NCBI GenBank assembly: GCA_964036195.1
Contig: OZ038451.1
Location: 5,026,529 to 5,090,528, forward strand
From: Sphaerolaimus hirsutus
Lineage: Eukaryota; Nematoda; Chromadorea; Monhysterida; Sphaerolaimidae
Length of the DNA stretch: 64,000 bases
Reading direction: 5' to 3'
Shown: one piece after another, positions 51,961 to 63,957 of the stretch
Layout of the letters: the number at the start of each line of letters is the position of its first letter
Numbering within the stretch: the first letter of the stretch is position 1
Translations under genes and position numbers: made by a program
The notes under the pieces: model-generated
Databases searched by the model: none
What the model was told of the DNA's origin: nothing
Seen by the model: the letters and a program-made list of their open reading frames with translations, nothing else

Positions 51961-54330
51961 ATAACTACTTAAAACTGATCATAAAAATGCTTCAGTAAAT
52001 ATTTACAACTTTACCTGGACAAACAAAATAGCTTTTGTACAAATACCGTCAAAATGGGGGGCTGCGAAGACAAATGTAAATACCAAAATGATATGCTAAT
52101 CACATGGCTAGCGAAATGACATTTTGAGGCATGCGTTCTGTACATGGGTGCGTTCTGTACATGGGTGCATTTTGCACAAGGGAATTCATGATGTATGGAT
52201 TCATGATGGATTCAAATTGTAAATTTTGGCCCACATACTACACTGGCCATTGAACTTGAATTCCCTTGTACAAAACGCACCCATGTACAGAACACACCCA
52301 TATTTTGAGGGTAAATAACTACTTAAAACTGATCATAAAAATGCTTCAGTAAATATTTACAACTTTACCTGGACAAACAAAATAGCTTTTGTACAAATAC
52401 CGTCAAAATGGGGGGCTGCGAAGACAAATGTAAATACCAAAATGATATGCTAATCACATGGCTAGCGAAATGACATTTTGAGGCATGCGTTCTGTACATG
52501 GGTGCGTTCTGTACATGGGTGCATTTTGCACAAGGGAATTCATGATGTATGGATTCATGATGGATTCAAATTGTAAATTTTGGCCCACATACTACACTGG
52601 CCATTGAACTTATATTCCCTTGTACAAAACGCACCCATATTTCGAGGGTGAATAACTACTTGAGACATATTTGGTAATGTAGAGTCAAAATGGAGTGCAT
52701 ATTTGAAATCAGTGCAATCAGAAACCCAAAAATGCATTATTTCACAAATTCAAAGTTTTTGGCCCCAGGGATTCAATTTCAGGGTTATGGTAATGTACTG
52801 TCAGAATCTAGTGCATATTTCAAATCATTGTAATCAGAAACCCAAAAATGCATTATTTCACAAATTCAAAGTTTTTGGCCCCAGGGGTTCATTTATAGGG
52901 TCATGGTAATGTAGTGTCAATGGAGTGCATATATCAAATCAGTGCAATTAGAAACCCACGATGCTTCATTTCACAATTTTACATTTTGAGGTGTGCGTTC
53001 TGTACATGGGTGCGTTTTGCACAAGGGAATTCGTGATGTATAGATTCACGATGGATTCAAATTGTAAATTATGGCCCACATACTACACTGGCCATTGAAC
53101 TTGAGTTCCCTTGTACAAAACGCACCCATGTACAGAACGCACCCATATTTCGAGGGTGAATAACTACTTAAAACATATTTGGTAATGTAGAGTCAAAATG
53201 GAGTGCATATTTGAAATCAGTGCAATCAGAAACCCAAAAATGCATTATTTCACAAATTCAAAGTTTTTGGCCCCAGGGATTCAATTTCAGGGTTATGGTA
53301 ATGTACTGTCAGAATTTAGTGCATATTTCAAATCATTGTAATCAGAAACCCAAAAATGCATTATTTCACAAATTCAAAGTTTTTGGCCCCAGGGGTTCAT
53401 TTATAGGGTCATGGTAATGTAGTGTCAATGGAGTGCATATATCAAATCAGTGCAATTAGAAACCCACGATGCTTCATTTCACAATTTTACATTTTGAGGT
53501 GTGCGTTCTGTACATGGGTGCGTTTTGCACAAGGGAATTCGTGATGTATAGATTCACGATGGATTCAAATTGTAAATTATGGCCCACATACTACACTGGC
53601 CATTGAACTTGAGTTCCCTTGTACAAAACGCACCCATGTACAGAACGCACCCATATTTCGAGGGTGAATAACTACTTAAAACATATTTGGTAATGTAGAG
53701 TCAAAATGGAGTGCATATTTGAAATCATTGTAATCAGAAACCCAAAAATGCATTATTTCACAAATTCAAAGTTTTTGGCCCCAGGGGTTCATTTATAGGG
53801 TCATGGTAATGTAGTGTCAAAATGGAGTGCATATATCAAATCAGTGCAATTAGAAACCCACAATGCTTCATTTCACAATTTTACATTTTGAGGCGTGCAT
53901 TCTATACATGGGTGCGTTCTGTACATGGGTGCGTTCTGTACATGGGTGCATTTTGCACAAAGGAATTCATGATGTATGGATTCACGATGGATTCAAATTG
54001 TAAATTTTGGCCCACATACTACACTGGCCATTGAACTTCAATTCCCTTGTACAAAACGCACCCATGTACAGAACACACCCATATTTTGAGGGTAAATAAC
54101 TACTTAAAACTGATCATAAAAATGCTTCAGTAAATATTTACAACTTTACCTGGACAAACAAAATAGCTTTTGTACAAATACCGTCAAAATGGGGGGCTGC
54201 GAAGACAAATGTAAATACCAAAATGATATGCTAATCACATGGCTAGCGAAATGACATTTTGGCCATTGAACTTGAGTTCCCTTGTACAAAACGCACCCAT
54301 GTACAGAACGCACCCCAGTATTTTGAGGGT
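51960..54330. repeat. Complex tandem array with GTACATGGGTGCG foldbacks
   Basis: Units starting CATATTTTGAGGGTAAATAA or CATATTTCGAGGGTGAATAA recur at about 51950, 52300, 52635, 53145, 53655 and 54080. One unit is exactly 508 bases (same sequence at 52703 and 53211). Each is separated by a foldback whose arms are TGTACATGGGTGCGTTTTG and CAAAACGCACCCATGTACA around GAATTCATGATG. Small ORFs in the array repeat with it and are not genes. Confidence 0.8.
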
Positions 54331-55471
54331 AAAAGTTGCACACCCCTTTTTTATTTTAAACTGAACTTCGAAGGTTTCGATGCTTCTGTTTTTAAAAAAG
54401 CGTTTTTTTATTTAAACATGTGCCATCCCTAGTCTGAACACCTAAAGCTTAGCATAAAATCAAACATCGGAAATTTTTGCCACCCAAAAATGTAGCTGTC
54501 AAATTCAAAAAGCATTTAGGGTTGGGTCCAGCCAATTTTTCACAGTTTTACCAATATTTCTCGATGTCTCTTCTCCCTTTAGTAAGTTTCCCGACAGAAA
54601 ATTTGCCACTTTATAATTAATATTTGAAACTTTACAATGATTAGCGACCGCACCACTGGAACACATCATTCGCATATAAAGGTAAATGGATACAATGTGC
54701 CTACACACACTATCACACGCCTACACCTACGCCAATGGCGTGTACAGAAAAATACATCCGCGGCGTGAATTATGTAATACGCGTGCAGACTTATCCAAAA
54801 GTAATAGTATAGTCTATAAGTAAATCACAGTGAAAGTAAATACGAAAATTGTCTTTAGAATATTTATTTTGGTATAGAACATTCAAAATGTCAGGGTTCA
54901 AACATTCAAAATGTCAGGTTAGATTACTTTCCCGGATTTATACATATGCTAAAAAGCTGGAATGTTATGTGGTTAAATGCGATTTTGAAAAACACCCAGA
55001 AAATTTACTCATGTGGAGAAGAGAATTCGTGGTGAAGTTTATATATTTACGTTTTTGTATTTATATGTCTGCACGCGAATTCGATAATTCACGCGGCGGA
55101 CGTATTTTTTCGCACATGCCATTGACCCCTTCAAAAATCCAAGATGGCCAGTTCTCATAACTGGACTCATTCTTTGCAAAAGCATAGACAGGCGCACATA
55201 TGCGCGCTCCAATCAATCGATAGACCTATGCAGTGTAACAGACGCCTCTATTACGCTACTAAATGCGGGTCATTTATCGGCGGAGCTATAATGTCCCACA
55301 TATATGCATTTTACTAGTGTTTATACCGCGGACATTATACCTTCTTAAGTCAAAAATGTTGAAGGTATAATGACCGCGAAGGTATGATGTCCGCGCGGAC
55401 ATCATATCTTCCGAAGGTAAGATGTCCATGGAGGGAAGAATACCTGGAATCTACCACATAGTATTACCTAG
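54331..55471. other. Intergenic stretch with a truncated foldback and a CGGACATCAT palindrome
   Basis: 54592-54712 duplicates 48340-48460 up to the start of an ACACACTA end, which is truncated here. 55340-55430 has inverted GACATTATACCTTC / GAAGGTATAATG and CGCGGACATCATATCTTC words, also seen at 43840-43935. No gene is supported. Confidence 0.45.
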
Positions 55472-55603
55472 TATTACCACAGACATGTATTACGCGAGGT
55501 TACGACACATTTTCGGAGTCGTAGGGAAACAGCGGGAAGCGAACATCAGGCAAAAAAGCTGGAATTTTTCACGTTGGTTTCTTTTAATTGTAGCTCACAA
55601 ATG

Positions 55604-55698
55604 ATAGTGATGAAAAAGCGCCATGGCGCTAGCGCCAATACAAAATTATGCTGTGGCGCTTGGCGCCATCATCCTTGGCGCTTTTTCCATCCACTACT
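55604..55698. mobile_element. GCGCC-family MITE (right-duplicate copy of 2434-2525)
   Basis: TAGTGATGAAAAAGCGCCATG at the left faces GGCGCTTTTTCCATC at the right. It lies at the same relative place as in the left copy. Confidence 0.7.
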
Positions 55699-56456
55699 CG
55701 CAAATCACGATGAATATCCAGAAGAATTTACAGATATTTATTTGCTTTCAACAGGTTGGCGCAGAATGGATGTATTGGTGTGAAATTTGACTAATCCGAC
55801 ACGTTCCATTGTGTAGCGGTTAGGGTTCTTGCGGGACCGCGGTCCCTAAAGGTCCCAACAAAATTGCATAATTACTATGGGCCCGAAAAAGTGGTCCCGT
55901 TTGAAGCAATTGAATTTAGTTCCACAAGATTCACCAATTAGGCAGTCATTCAAAAAAAACGTGTCGGGATAGTTTTAAGCTATGTCCCGCCCCGCGGCCA
56001 GAGACAAAAACTTTTGGAGAAATGATAATGGAGCCAGTGATAAATAATGAGTAACCTGATTTCTGTATAGTAAAACCGCACACGATATTTTTTACTAGAT
56101 AAATACATTGACATGGCAGTATATTTGGCACCTTGTATAGTTGCACCGACTGCACACTTTGCACGTAATTACACCTTAACTTCTCTAAAAAATGAACTAA
56201 AATACAATAATTTTGACCATGTTGAAATCGAAAGTTTTGATCCAAAATCGAAAAAGTATACCGTTAAGAGAATAATCGAGATGAACATAAATGAAAAAGA
56301 GTGAAGAGTGCGCAATTCGTAAACAATTCGTAAAGAAGCATAAAAATTTGAACACTTTTTTGGAAGATAATGCCATCGTTATTCGTCAGCATATCAAATC
56401 TTCCTAAGCAAAACTGGGTCAGACACGCTATGACATGTTCACAAATGGAAGTCACC

Positions 56457-56591
56457 ACTGGTGATGGAAAAGGCACCGGGGAAAATGGCACCGCACCGCA
56501 ACGGCACCTCTGCCAGTCATCAGAAAGGGCACCTGGCACCATGGGCACCGCACCGGCACCGGGCACCCGCCCCGGTGCCTTTCTATCACTA
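56457..56591. mobile_element. GGCACC-motif MITE (right-duplicate copy)
   Basis: GGTGATGGAAAAGGCACC faces GGTGCCTTTCTATCACTA, and the interior is GGCACC/GCACCGCACC words. Confidence 0.65.
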
Positions 56592-56643
56592 TTCACGATC
56601 TGGAAACAACCAATAATAAACAACTGCGTAAATCAAATGAATA

Positions 56644-57054
56644 CCGTATTTACTCGAATAATTCCCCCCACTTGAATAATTCCCCCACTCGAATAATTCC
56701 CCCCTGTTAGGCGAGTGAGGAAAAAATAATTCCCCCACTTGAATAATCCCCCCAATGATGGAAGGTAGTTTATGCACATTTTTTTCAAAAACAATCGATG
56801 AAGTCAACCCAAGCAAAAGAACTGTGTGTGGTTTGATTCACTGAATGCAAATGCAGTACATCGGGTGTTCAAAGATGCAAGTGTGCACTACCAATGGAAA
56901 CAGGATGTGTATTTAGTGTGATAGAAACATGGCTAAAAATTTTGACGAAATAATAATCCCCCCACTTGAATAATTCCCCCCCTTGAATAGTTCCCCCCTC
57001 AAAAATGTCTGACGAAAAAATAATTCCCCGGGGGAATTATTTGAGTAAATACGG
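56644..57054. mobile_element. TA-inserting CCGTATTTACTC element
   Basis: CCGTATTTACTCGAATAATT faces AATTATTTGAGTAAATACGG, flanked by TA on each side. The left duplicate (about 3284-3292) has a single TA at the same place, an exact empty site. C-rich AATAATTCCCCC words line both ends. Confidence 0.85.
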
Positions 57055-57231
57055 TAGATCAAAACTCTAAAACAGTCTCACACAACTCTACAACAAACGT
57101 AAATTTCAATTCCGCACTTCCAAAAAATAGTCAACAAAACACCTCAAAAAAGTGGTTAACGCACACTCAATCACCGATCTAAAATTCTAGCAATTTCGCT
57201 CGAAAACGGAGAAATTCCCCGCCCTGAAAAA

Positions 57232-59080
57232 ATGAGTCAGACACATTTGGCGGGAACTAGCAGCCAGGCGCGAACTGAAACGCGAACTCAAACTCAAACG
57301 CAAACTGAAACACAGGAAAACGCCACGGAATCTGAGTTGCCGACGCTGCATTTGAGGCTGGCGGATCCAACGCAGGAAGGTAAGATGTGCCCGGGCGATA
57401 GTCCCAGACGCCGTAAAGTGTATTGAAGTGTCAAATGTAATGTAAAATGTCATGCATTGTGCCTACACACACTAGTTTTCACCGTGACTTCGTGTCAAAA
57501 CTGAAATTTTTTCAAATGCAAATTAATGAACACGGTTGAATGATTTGATTTGATTTAAACTTGAATTTTAATTAATGAAACTTAAAATTTGAAAATTTGA
57601 TAACTAAAACACATAGAGCATTCAAAAAGAGTAGGCTGGATGTGGCCATGTGGCCATTTCAGTTTTCACATCGGTCACGGTGAAAACTAGTGTGTGTAGG
57701 GCCATTGTGTCAATTGTCATGACAAATGTAAAGTGTTGATTGTGATGCAAAGTTCAGTAATACAATATTTTCTTTTTTTGTTGTGACTAGGGTTGGAAAA
57801 AAACTCGATGGGTTTTTAACCCACAGGAGTCAGTCCCAGACCCTGTCACGCAGAGGTATCAAAAGTGATGTAAAATGTCCTGCAAAATGGCAAATGTCCA
57901 ATTGGATAACTTTTGACACTTTGAATGAAGTTTTACATTTTACAGGGACCTAAATTTAATTCGATAGTAAGGCGGGGTCAATCGGCATCAAAATCGGCCA
58001 ACGTACCTAGTATTTTACAACAAAATGGAATGACTTGACCGTCTGGTGGATCCCGAACCCCCGCTTAAAATTTCACTCCAATCATTTCTCCGCTCGAGAC
58101 TCCTTTCTACCATAGATTTGTCCCACTCTAGACTCGATTTACGCCAGACTCGAGTCGACTCACTGAATCGACCAAAAAACCGATCCGACTCAAACTCGAG
58201 TTTGACAAAAAGGCCACCCCCCTGCAGCACCCCCGACACCCCGCGTTTCCTGGGCAGCCAACGTAGTCGACAACGAGCACATGAACAGGGCAAAGTCAAA
58301 CTGCTGCTGTATCTACACCCCCGCCCAGAAATGGGGAGAATGGGTGGATTCGGTGCATTGTAGCAGACTTGTCATTGGAGGGGGGTTGAGGACCCCCTCC
58401 GGATTTTTTTGGGGGTGGATGTTTTTTTTCAACTGGGCTTGGGACCTAATTTAATTTGAAGGGGGGGGGGTGATTTTTAGTTGAACTTTTAATGCGACTT
58501 GGTTCCTCGCGAACGTTTGACTAAATAGCATAGCAGATTAGTGATGAAATGGCGCTACTGGTGTTTGCTGCCCCTTCCCGATAGCACTCCACCTTGGAAT
58601 TGCACCTAGAACCCTTTTCTGTGGGGGCACTGTACTCAATAGCAGGGGTTTCCTAGATTTTGACTATCTGGGGGTTGGATAGATAGTTGAGCGGCCTCCA
58701 GGATAGATAGATAGCTGGGCGATTTATTTGGGGGGGGGTAACCGCCCATTGGAGACCCCTCCCCGATCAACCGGCTCAAAAGGGTGCTCAAAACTGCCAC
58801 CATCAACATTTTAGTATTTACATAATTCCATATTCACACCTAAATGGATCCACGATGATTACAAAGACACACATCACCCTTCAAACCAAAATATCTGGGC
58901 ACACCGCACCAGTAAACAACCCACACGAGATACCCAATTTCACCCACCCATAAAAACAGCACACCCCTCAAAATCCAAATGACAAGTCTGGACGAAGAAA
59001 ATGACGATGACAAACCGTTCAGGCAGCCGGGAATGACCGAGCACTGCAGGGGACACACGCCTACCTCCAACAGGGTATAA
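57232..59080 (+). CDS. PPP1R11: Protein phosphatase 1 inhibitor-3 (PPP1R11-like), copy 2
   Basis: Exon 1 is 57232-57379 and exon 2 is 58228-58343, with the same phase-1 junction as copy 1. The likely last exon lies within 58979-59080 (stop 59078-59080). The docking motif is RVSW here (RVTW in copy 1), and VVDNEHM and the CCC cluster are unchanged. Intron 1 contains an ACACACTAG foldback (57461-57703) absent from copy 1. No frame-disrupting change is seen in the exons, so both copies may be functional. Most differences between the copies that I see are conservative or silent, which hints at retained constraint. Confidence 0.82.
57461..57703. mobile_element. ACACACTAGTTTTCACC foldback in PPP1R11 copy 2, intron 1
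   Basis: GCCTACACACACTAG faces CTAGTGTGTGTAGGGC. ATTGTG follows the left flank and the right end, and copy 1 has the uninterrupted ATAGTGTCAATTGTC at 3797. Confidence 0.8.
58643..58761. mobile_element. Internally deleted CAGGGGTCTCC-family MITE (right-duplicate copy)
   Basis: CAGGGGTTTCC at the left and GGAGACCCCT at the right, with GGATAGATAGATAGCTGGGC inside. It is orthologous in position to 4487-4625. Confidence 0.65.
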
Positions 59081-59266
59081 AGGGAAGGGGGAATTCGAGT
59101 ATATTGAGTATTTGAGTACCTTATTTCTGGTAATAGAAGAGAGCTGTGCTATTTTTGTCAACTTTTTACCTGCCATTCTATTGGAAGTGCCGTTATATTT
59201 TTTCTCATTTTTGAAACATCATTTGAACATTTGTTCAATTTTATATGAAACTTGGGCGAGACTATA

Positions 59267-59950
59267 TGAAGGGTGTGCTTCTAAAAGTACCGATCTACAA
59301 AAAATCGATTTTGAGATAATCGCGATTGAAAGTTTAAAGCATGCAATACCCATACATGGGTATTGGGTATCGGAATTTTGGGTAAGGGTATTTCGGCCAT
59401 ATTGTTGGGTATCCACATGCATGGGTATAATCATTGATTATACACATAACACTAGCTATATAAAATTTAGGGAATTGTATTTTTGTAGTACAGTACATTT
59501 TAAAGGAACAAATTGGTAATAGCGTGTAGATCGGTATTTTTTAAAGCACAAAATCAGAAAGCTGTAGATCGGTACTTTTACCCATAATAAAAAAGCACAA
59601 AATAAGTTTTTGCGCAACCGGACACCAATATGACATCGGTACTTTTAGAAGCACAAAAAATAATGTGCAGATCGGTACATCTAAAAGAACAACTTTGAAA
59701 AAAGTGTGTAGATCGGTACTTTTAAAGACACAAAAGCTGAAAAAGCTTGTAGATCGGTACTTTTAAAATTTCAAAAACTGTATTTTGCGATTTTTTTGCT
59801 TTTTTCGACCCCCCATATCTCAAAATTGAATTTCGCACCCCTGACATATTATATATATTTTTGAAGCGCATTTTTATGGGGACCCCAAAAATGGTCCTAA
59901 CTCAAATTTGAAAAATTTGTAGATCGGTACTTTTAGAAGCACACCCTTCA
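59267..59950. mobile_element. TGAAGGGTGTGC MITE, private to the right duplicate
   Basis: TGAAGGGTGTGCTTC faces GAAGCACACCCTTCA with TA on both sides. The left copy reads straight through as GACTGTATTATCAG at about 5129. Confidence 0.85.
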
Positions 59951-60054
59951 TATTATCAGAGCGTAAACCTGACATATGAAATGCTTAGAGTATTTTCGCC
60001 TACCGTTTGTTCTTTTTTGGCACTTCTAGAAAGTAATTTCTACTTGTTGTCCTA

Positions 60055-60212
60055 TGGCCCCACACGCTAGTTGACATCGACACAGAATGTCAACTGGTTC
60101 CCAGCCAAAATCAATGGTTGTATTTGAACGTCGTTCGTGGGCTCGTCAGCAAGCTTTGTATTGGGATGGGAACCAGTTAACATTTGGCGTCGATGTCAAC
60201 TAGCGTGTGTGC
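60055..60212. mobile_element. ACACACTAGTTGACATC foldback, private to the right duplicate
   Basis: GGCCCCACACGCTAGTTGAC faces GTCAACTAGCGTGTGTG, with arms containing ACTGGTTCC / GGAACCAGT. Confidence 0.65.
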
Positions 60213-60463
60213 AATAGTCAATAGTGCTTGCTGATAAAAATTGAATTTTTCAATTCGCTCTAGTTGTGGCTGATAACACTCAGTATTGGACACGATTAAG
60301 GTATTGATTCATATATTATCCTTAGAAAATTGTAGACCCGTAGCATGATCCACACTCGTGTAATTAATTTCACGACGACATTTCACGTCATCATTTCACG
60401 TCGAATCGACGCTGAGCTCTAATTCCCGCTTTAGAGACTGCTGTTCAATTGGAGGGTGCCATT

Positions 60464-61330
60464 ATATTGTGCCTACACACACTAGTTTTCACCGTGACTT
60501 CGTGTGAAAACTGAAATTTTTTAAAGTGCAAATTAATCAACACGGTTGAAGTACTTAATTAATTTGAAATTTGAATTGAAGTTAATGAAAGTTAAACTTT
60601 GAAAATTTCAAAACTAAAACACGTAAATAGTCGGCGGACATCCTACAAAATCGGAGAGTTAGAATTAGCTCGCGAATCGAGCGAACACGAAACTTGTGTC
60701 CCACCCGGATGCTCGGAATTGAAAAAGAAAATACCATATAAAAAGAAAAACGGACATTTCGCCGCGTCTGGCCGCGTCTGTGCGTGCCACACCTTATTTA
60801 TCTACATTTTCAACATTGCTGGCTGCACGCGAACGAATTTTACCGTTTAAACTGTTTTGTTTTTATTTTATTTTTCAGTTTCGTGGGCTCCGTTCCAATG
60901 GAAGAGTCCCCGTATGAGAACTTGGCAGCTGGCCGAAATTTCGAATTCCGCTATAAATGTGAATAAAATAGGCTAACACTAGCTATATAACCATGTATAT
61001 AAATGGAAATAGCGATTATAAAGGTGGAAATTGGCAAAGTAGAGGAAATTTTAACGAATTTTAGCTAAATTTGAGTTTTCACTCTAATTCGTATAATACG
61101 CAACTGGTAAGTGGGATGAGGGCCAAGTTCTGATAAGTGTCCCGATCCGTTCCAATCCTTAAAATATTGCGACGCAAAAATGACGTCATGCATTCTCCAC
61201 TGGAGAGATTGACGCAAATGTTTGTAGGGCGATACGTCTGCCGACTTTTTTAGCATACAATAAGAGTAGGTTGAATGTCGCCATGTCAGTTTTCACATCG
61301 GTCACGGTGAAAACTAGTGTGTAGGGCCAT
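60464..61330. mobile_element. ACACACTAGTTTTCACC foldback with nested AAGTCGGC element
   Basis: The outer ends are GCCTACACACACTAG and CTAGTGTGTAGGGCC. The nested element at about 60629-61248 is the reverse-oriented relative of 38348-38970. The left duplicate reads ATTATATTGTTTTTGTGAGC at about 5515 without this insertion. Confidence 0.75.
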
Positions 61331-61767
61331 TGTTTTCGTGAGCACCACAACGTGCCAAAACCTGTCGTTCTGGAGGTATGCCGTCCTATTTCAAGCAATA
61401 CGGTACTTGAGTGCAAGGCCACGTAATATTGCACGCGTTTTCGCAAATGTCCCCCTCGAGCAAATAAATATTGGGAAAGCCGTCTGAAAACGTAACGTTC
61501 CAAAAATCCATCCCAAAAAATACAGCCGCCCGGCTGCGGCGACCCGAAATGCAAGAAGTGAATGGAAAAAGATGTGAAAAGCGGGAAAAATGTTCCGGGT
61601 TCAAACGGGACACCGATTTCGATACAGACAAAACATACTGATTTTCTAAATAGTTCTGACAAATTGAACAGACCCTTTATCCGATCTCAACAACTATTTT
61701 TGACGGAAGCAAGCATAGCAAACCGCGTTACCGGAATGTTGAAACTTCGGGAACCCGGGATCAATGG

Positions 61768-62530
61768 GCCCACACACACTACTTGACATCGACATCAAAT
61801 GTGAACTGGTTCCGATCCTAATTCAAAGATTGCAGAAGAGCCAACGAACGACGTCCAAATGCATGCTTTGAATTGGGATCGGAACCAGTTGACATTTGGT
61901 GTCGATGTCAACTAGTGTGTGTGAGGCCATCCCGATCCCGAAAACCGAGTTACGATTGAACCCGAAATTCTGTAGCATAGATTCGTGTCCATAAGCCCAA
62001 ATCGTGAACACTCCACACGTTGATATGCGATTGCGTATTGGCTTCATGCACAGTAGTTTACGGTCGAAATTTCTGGCAACTGATAAATCGACTTTGGGGG
62101 TAAATTTTTATCGGAATGGAACAATGTGCCTGCGCGTGCGCACACCAGTTTTCACCCGAAATTTGGATAACTCATAAAGCGGCTTTGAACGGAAATACGG
62201 CTACAGTAGTTAGGAAATCGAAAATGGTTCATTGGCCCTACACACTAGTTTTCTCCCGAGATTTTTATGTTTGGAATACTCATGAATAAGCTTTGAACGC
62301 ATTCGACTTTACCATAAGGTGCCCATTAACTCCTGCTAATAGATGTGTCAACTGGTTTATGTCAACTCAGAATTCAGCTTCACGTGTCGCAGAGCGATCT
62401 TCCAATGCACTTGCCATAATATTCATTTTTCAGGATTGCCGCATGTGCATTTGCAGACCGCTCTGCGACACGTGAAGCCGAAATCTCAGTTGACACAGAC
62501 CAGTTGACACACCGTGTCAACAAGTGTGCA
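61768..62530. repeat. Foldback cluster matching 24113-24880
   Basis: 61768-61929 is the ACACACTAGTTGACATC foldback. 62120-62260 and 62345-62530 correspond to the CACACTAGTTTTC and CAACTCAGAATTC foldbacks of the left copy. No gene. Confidence 0.6.
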
Positions 62531-63702
62531 GGCCGCCATTGTGGTAAAGTCAATTACGTTCAAAGCTGATGTATGAGTTCTCAAAAAAATTGCAAACATC
62601 GGTAGAAAAAATAGTGAAGAAACTCTGGTCAACTTAAATATGTAAATGTGTTTAAGACACATTTAAAATGTTTGGATGAAATTTCAGCCGTAAAGCCACA
62701 TTCGCTTTGATAATGATTACACTTGTAATATTGGTTGCATGTGCTTGAAAAAGCAATTAAAAGGTAGAACATTTCACGTTTTTCTTCACTTCGGCACAAT
62801 CAATCGTAAATATGATACAGGAATTTTGCAACGATGTTTAAAATGAATTAAAAAATAAGCTTACAATGTGTGAAATGCGGTGAAATAGAACAGATGAAAA
62901 CAAAGAGTATTTATTAAGCGTTACATGCGCATGGAAAAGCGAAATGGTGCATGGAATGCCTCACGTAAATTTACGTATATAAACGATTATATTCATTTAT
63001 TGAAAGAAATTAATAGTTATCAAAGATGTGAATACAATTTAACATGAAAAACCATATTTTTGAAACTTTGTCAAAACACTACACAAATCTATCGTCACGC
63101 CACTTTTCGGTTGCTCAAAACATTAGTCGAGAAATTATCGAATGCACTGCAATATGAATAAGCACGTCAAAATTAATTGTAACCTAATTAATGACCCGCC
63201 ACACAAAAACAATCAATAAATCAGTAGGAAGATGGATTTTGATAAATTTTTCTCTCCAAAAACGTAGTTCCAAATCCCAATAGCGACTGGAAAAGGCTTC
63301 TACTATATGCAATAACATGACTTGTGGCTGGAACGTTTCAGTAGCATTGTGTTAATCGAGTGACATATTTTAATTGAGACGGCAGGGCCTAGTTCAAAAC
63401 TGTAAAATGACCCACAAATTTGATCAAATGTCATGAAAAGTGTGATGCCCGGTAAAATTTAGTTCAAGCTTTTTACCGAGAATTTGAAATCATCACATTA
63501 CATGACAAAGATTAACTGACAATGTACATCTTACAGTGTGCGAGACTTTCCCGGGGTGACGATTCTGGAAAATAACTAAAACAGATAAATATTTACATAT
63601 TTATTTATTGAAAACTTTTCAGTTACGTATTTAAAGGGTACACACCAGCTGCCACAAGTCATGTAGAACAATGTGGCGAATATAACAAAAAATTTTACAA
63701 TC

Positions 63703-63957
63703 TACCGTAAATTCTCAATTAGCCCCCCTCGAGTAGTTTCCCCTGCTACCCGAGTGAGAGAATAATTACTTCCCCGGAAAAGTTCTCCCCTGCCAGATGG
63801 GTTTGCCAAAATTACCAGCCCTCCCAAAAAACATGGTTCATTCAACAAATTAATAAATTTAGTTGAAAATTCTGACGGTGAATAAATCCCCTTCCTTGAA
63901 TAATTCCCCCCTCAAAGAAAAAATATTCCACGGGGGGCTAATCGAGAATATACGGTA
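63703..63957. mobile_element. TACCGTAAATTCTC foldback MITE (right-duplicate copy)
   Basis: TACCGTAAATTCTCAATTAG faces CTAATCGAGAATATACGGTA. It is the counterpart of 26275-26540 with a shorter G-run. Confidence 0.7.

Noticed and set aside
52703..53417. Repeated 68-codon ORF in the tandem array
   Set aside because: Exact repeat of the array unit, no domain, present only because the unit is duplicated.
51960..54330. CRISPR-like direct repeats
   Set aside because: Unit sizes of hundreds of bases, foldback spacers and a eukaryotic context exclude a CRISPR array.
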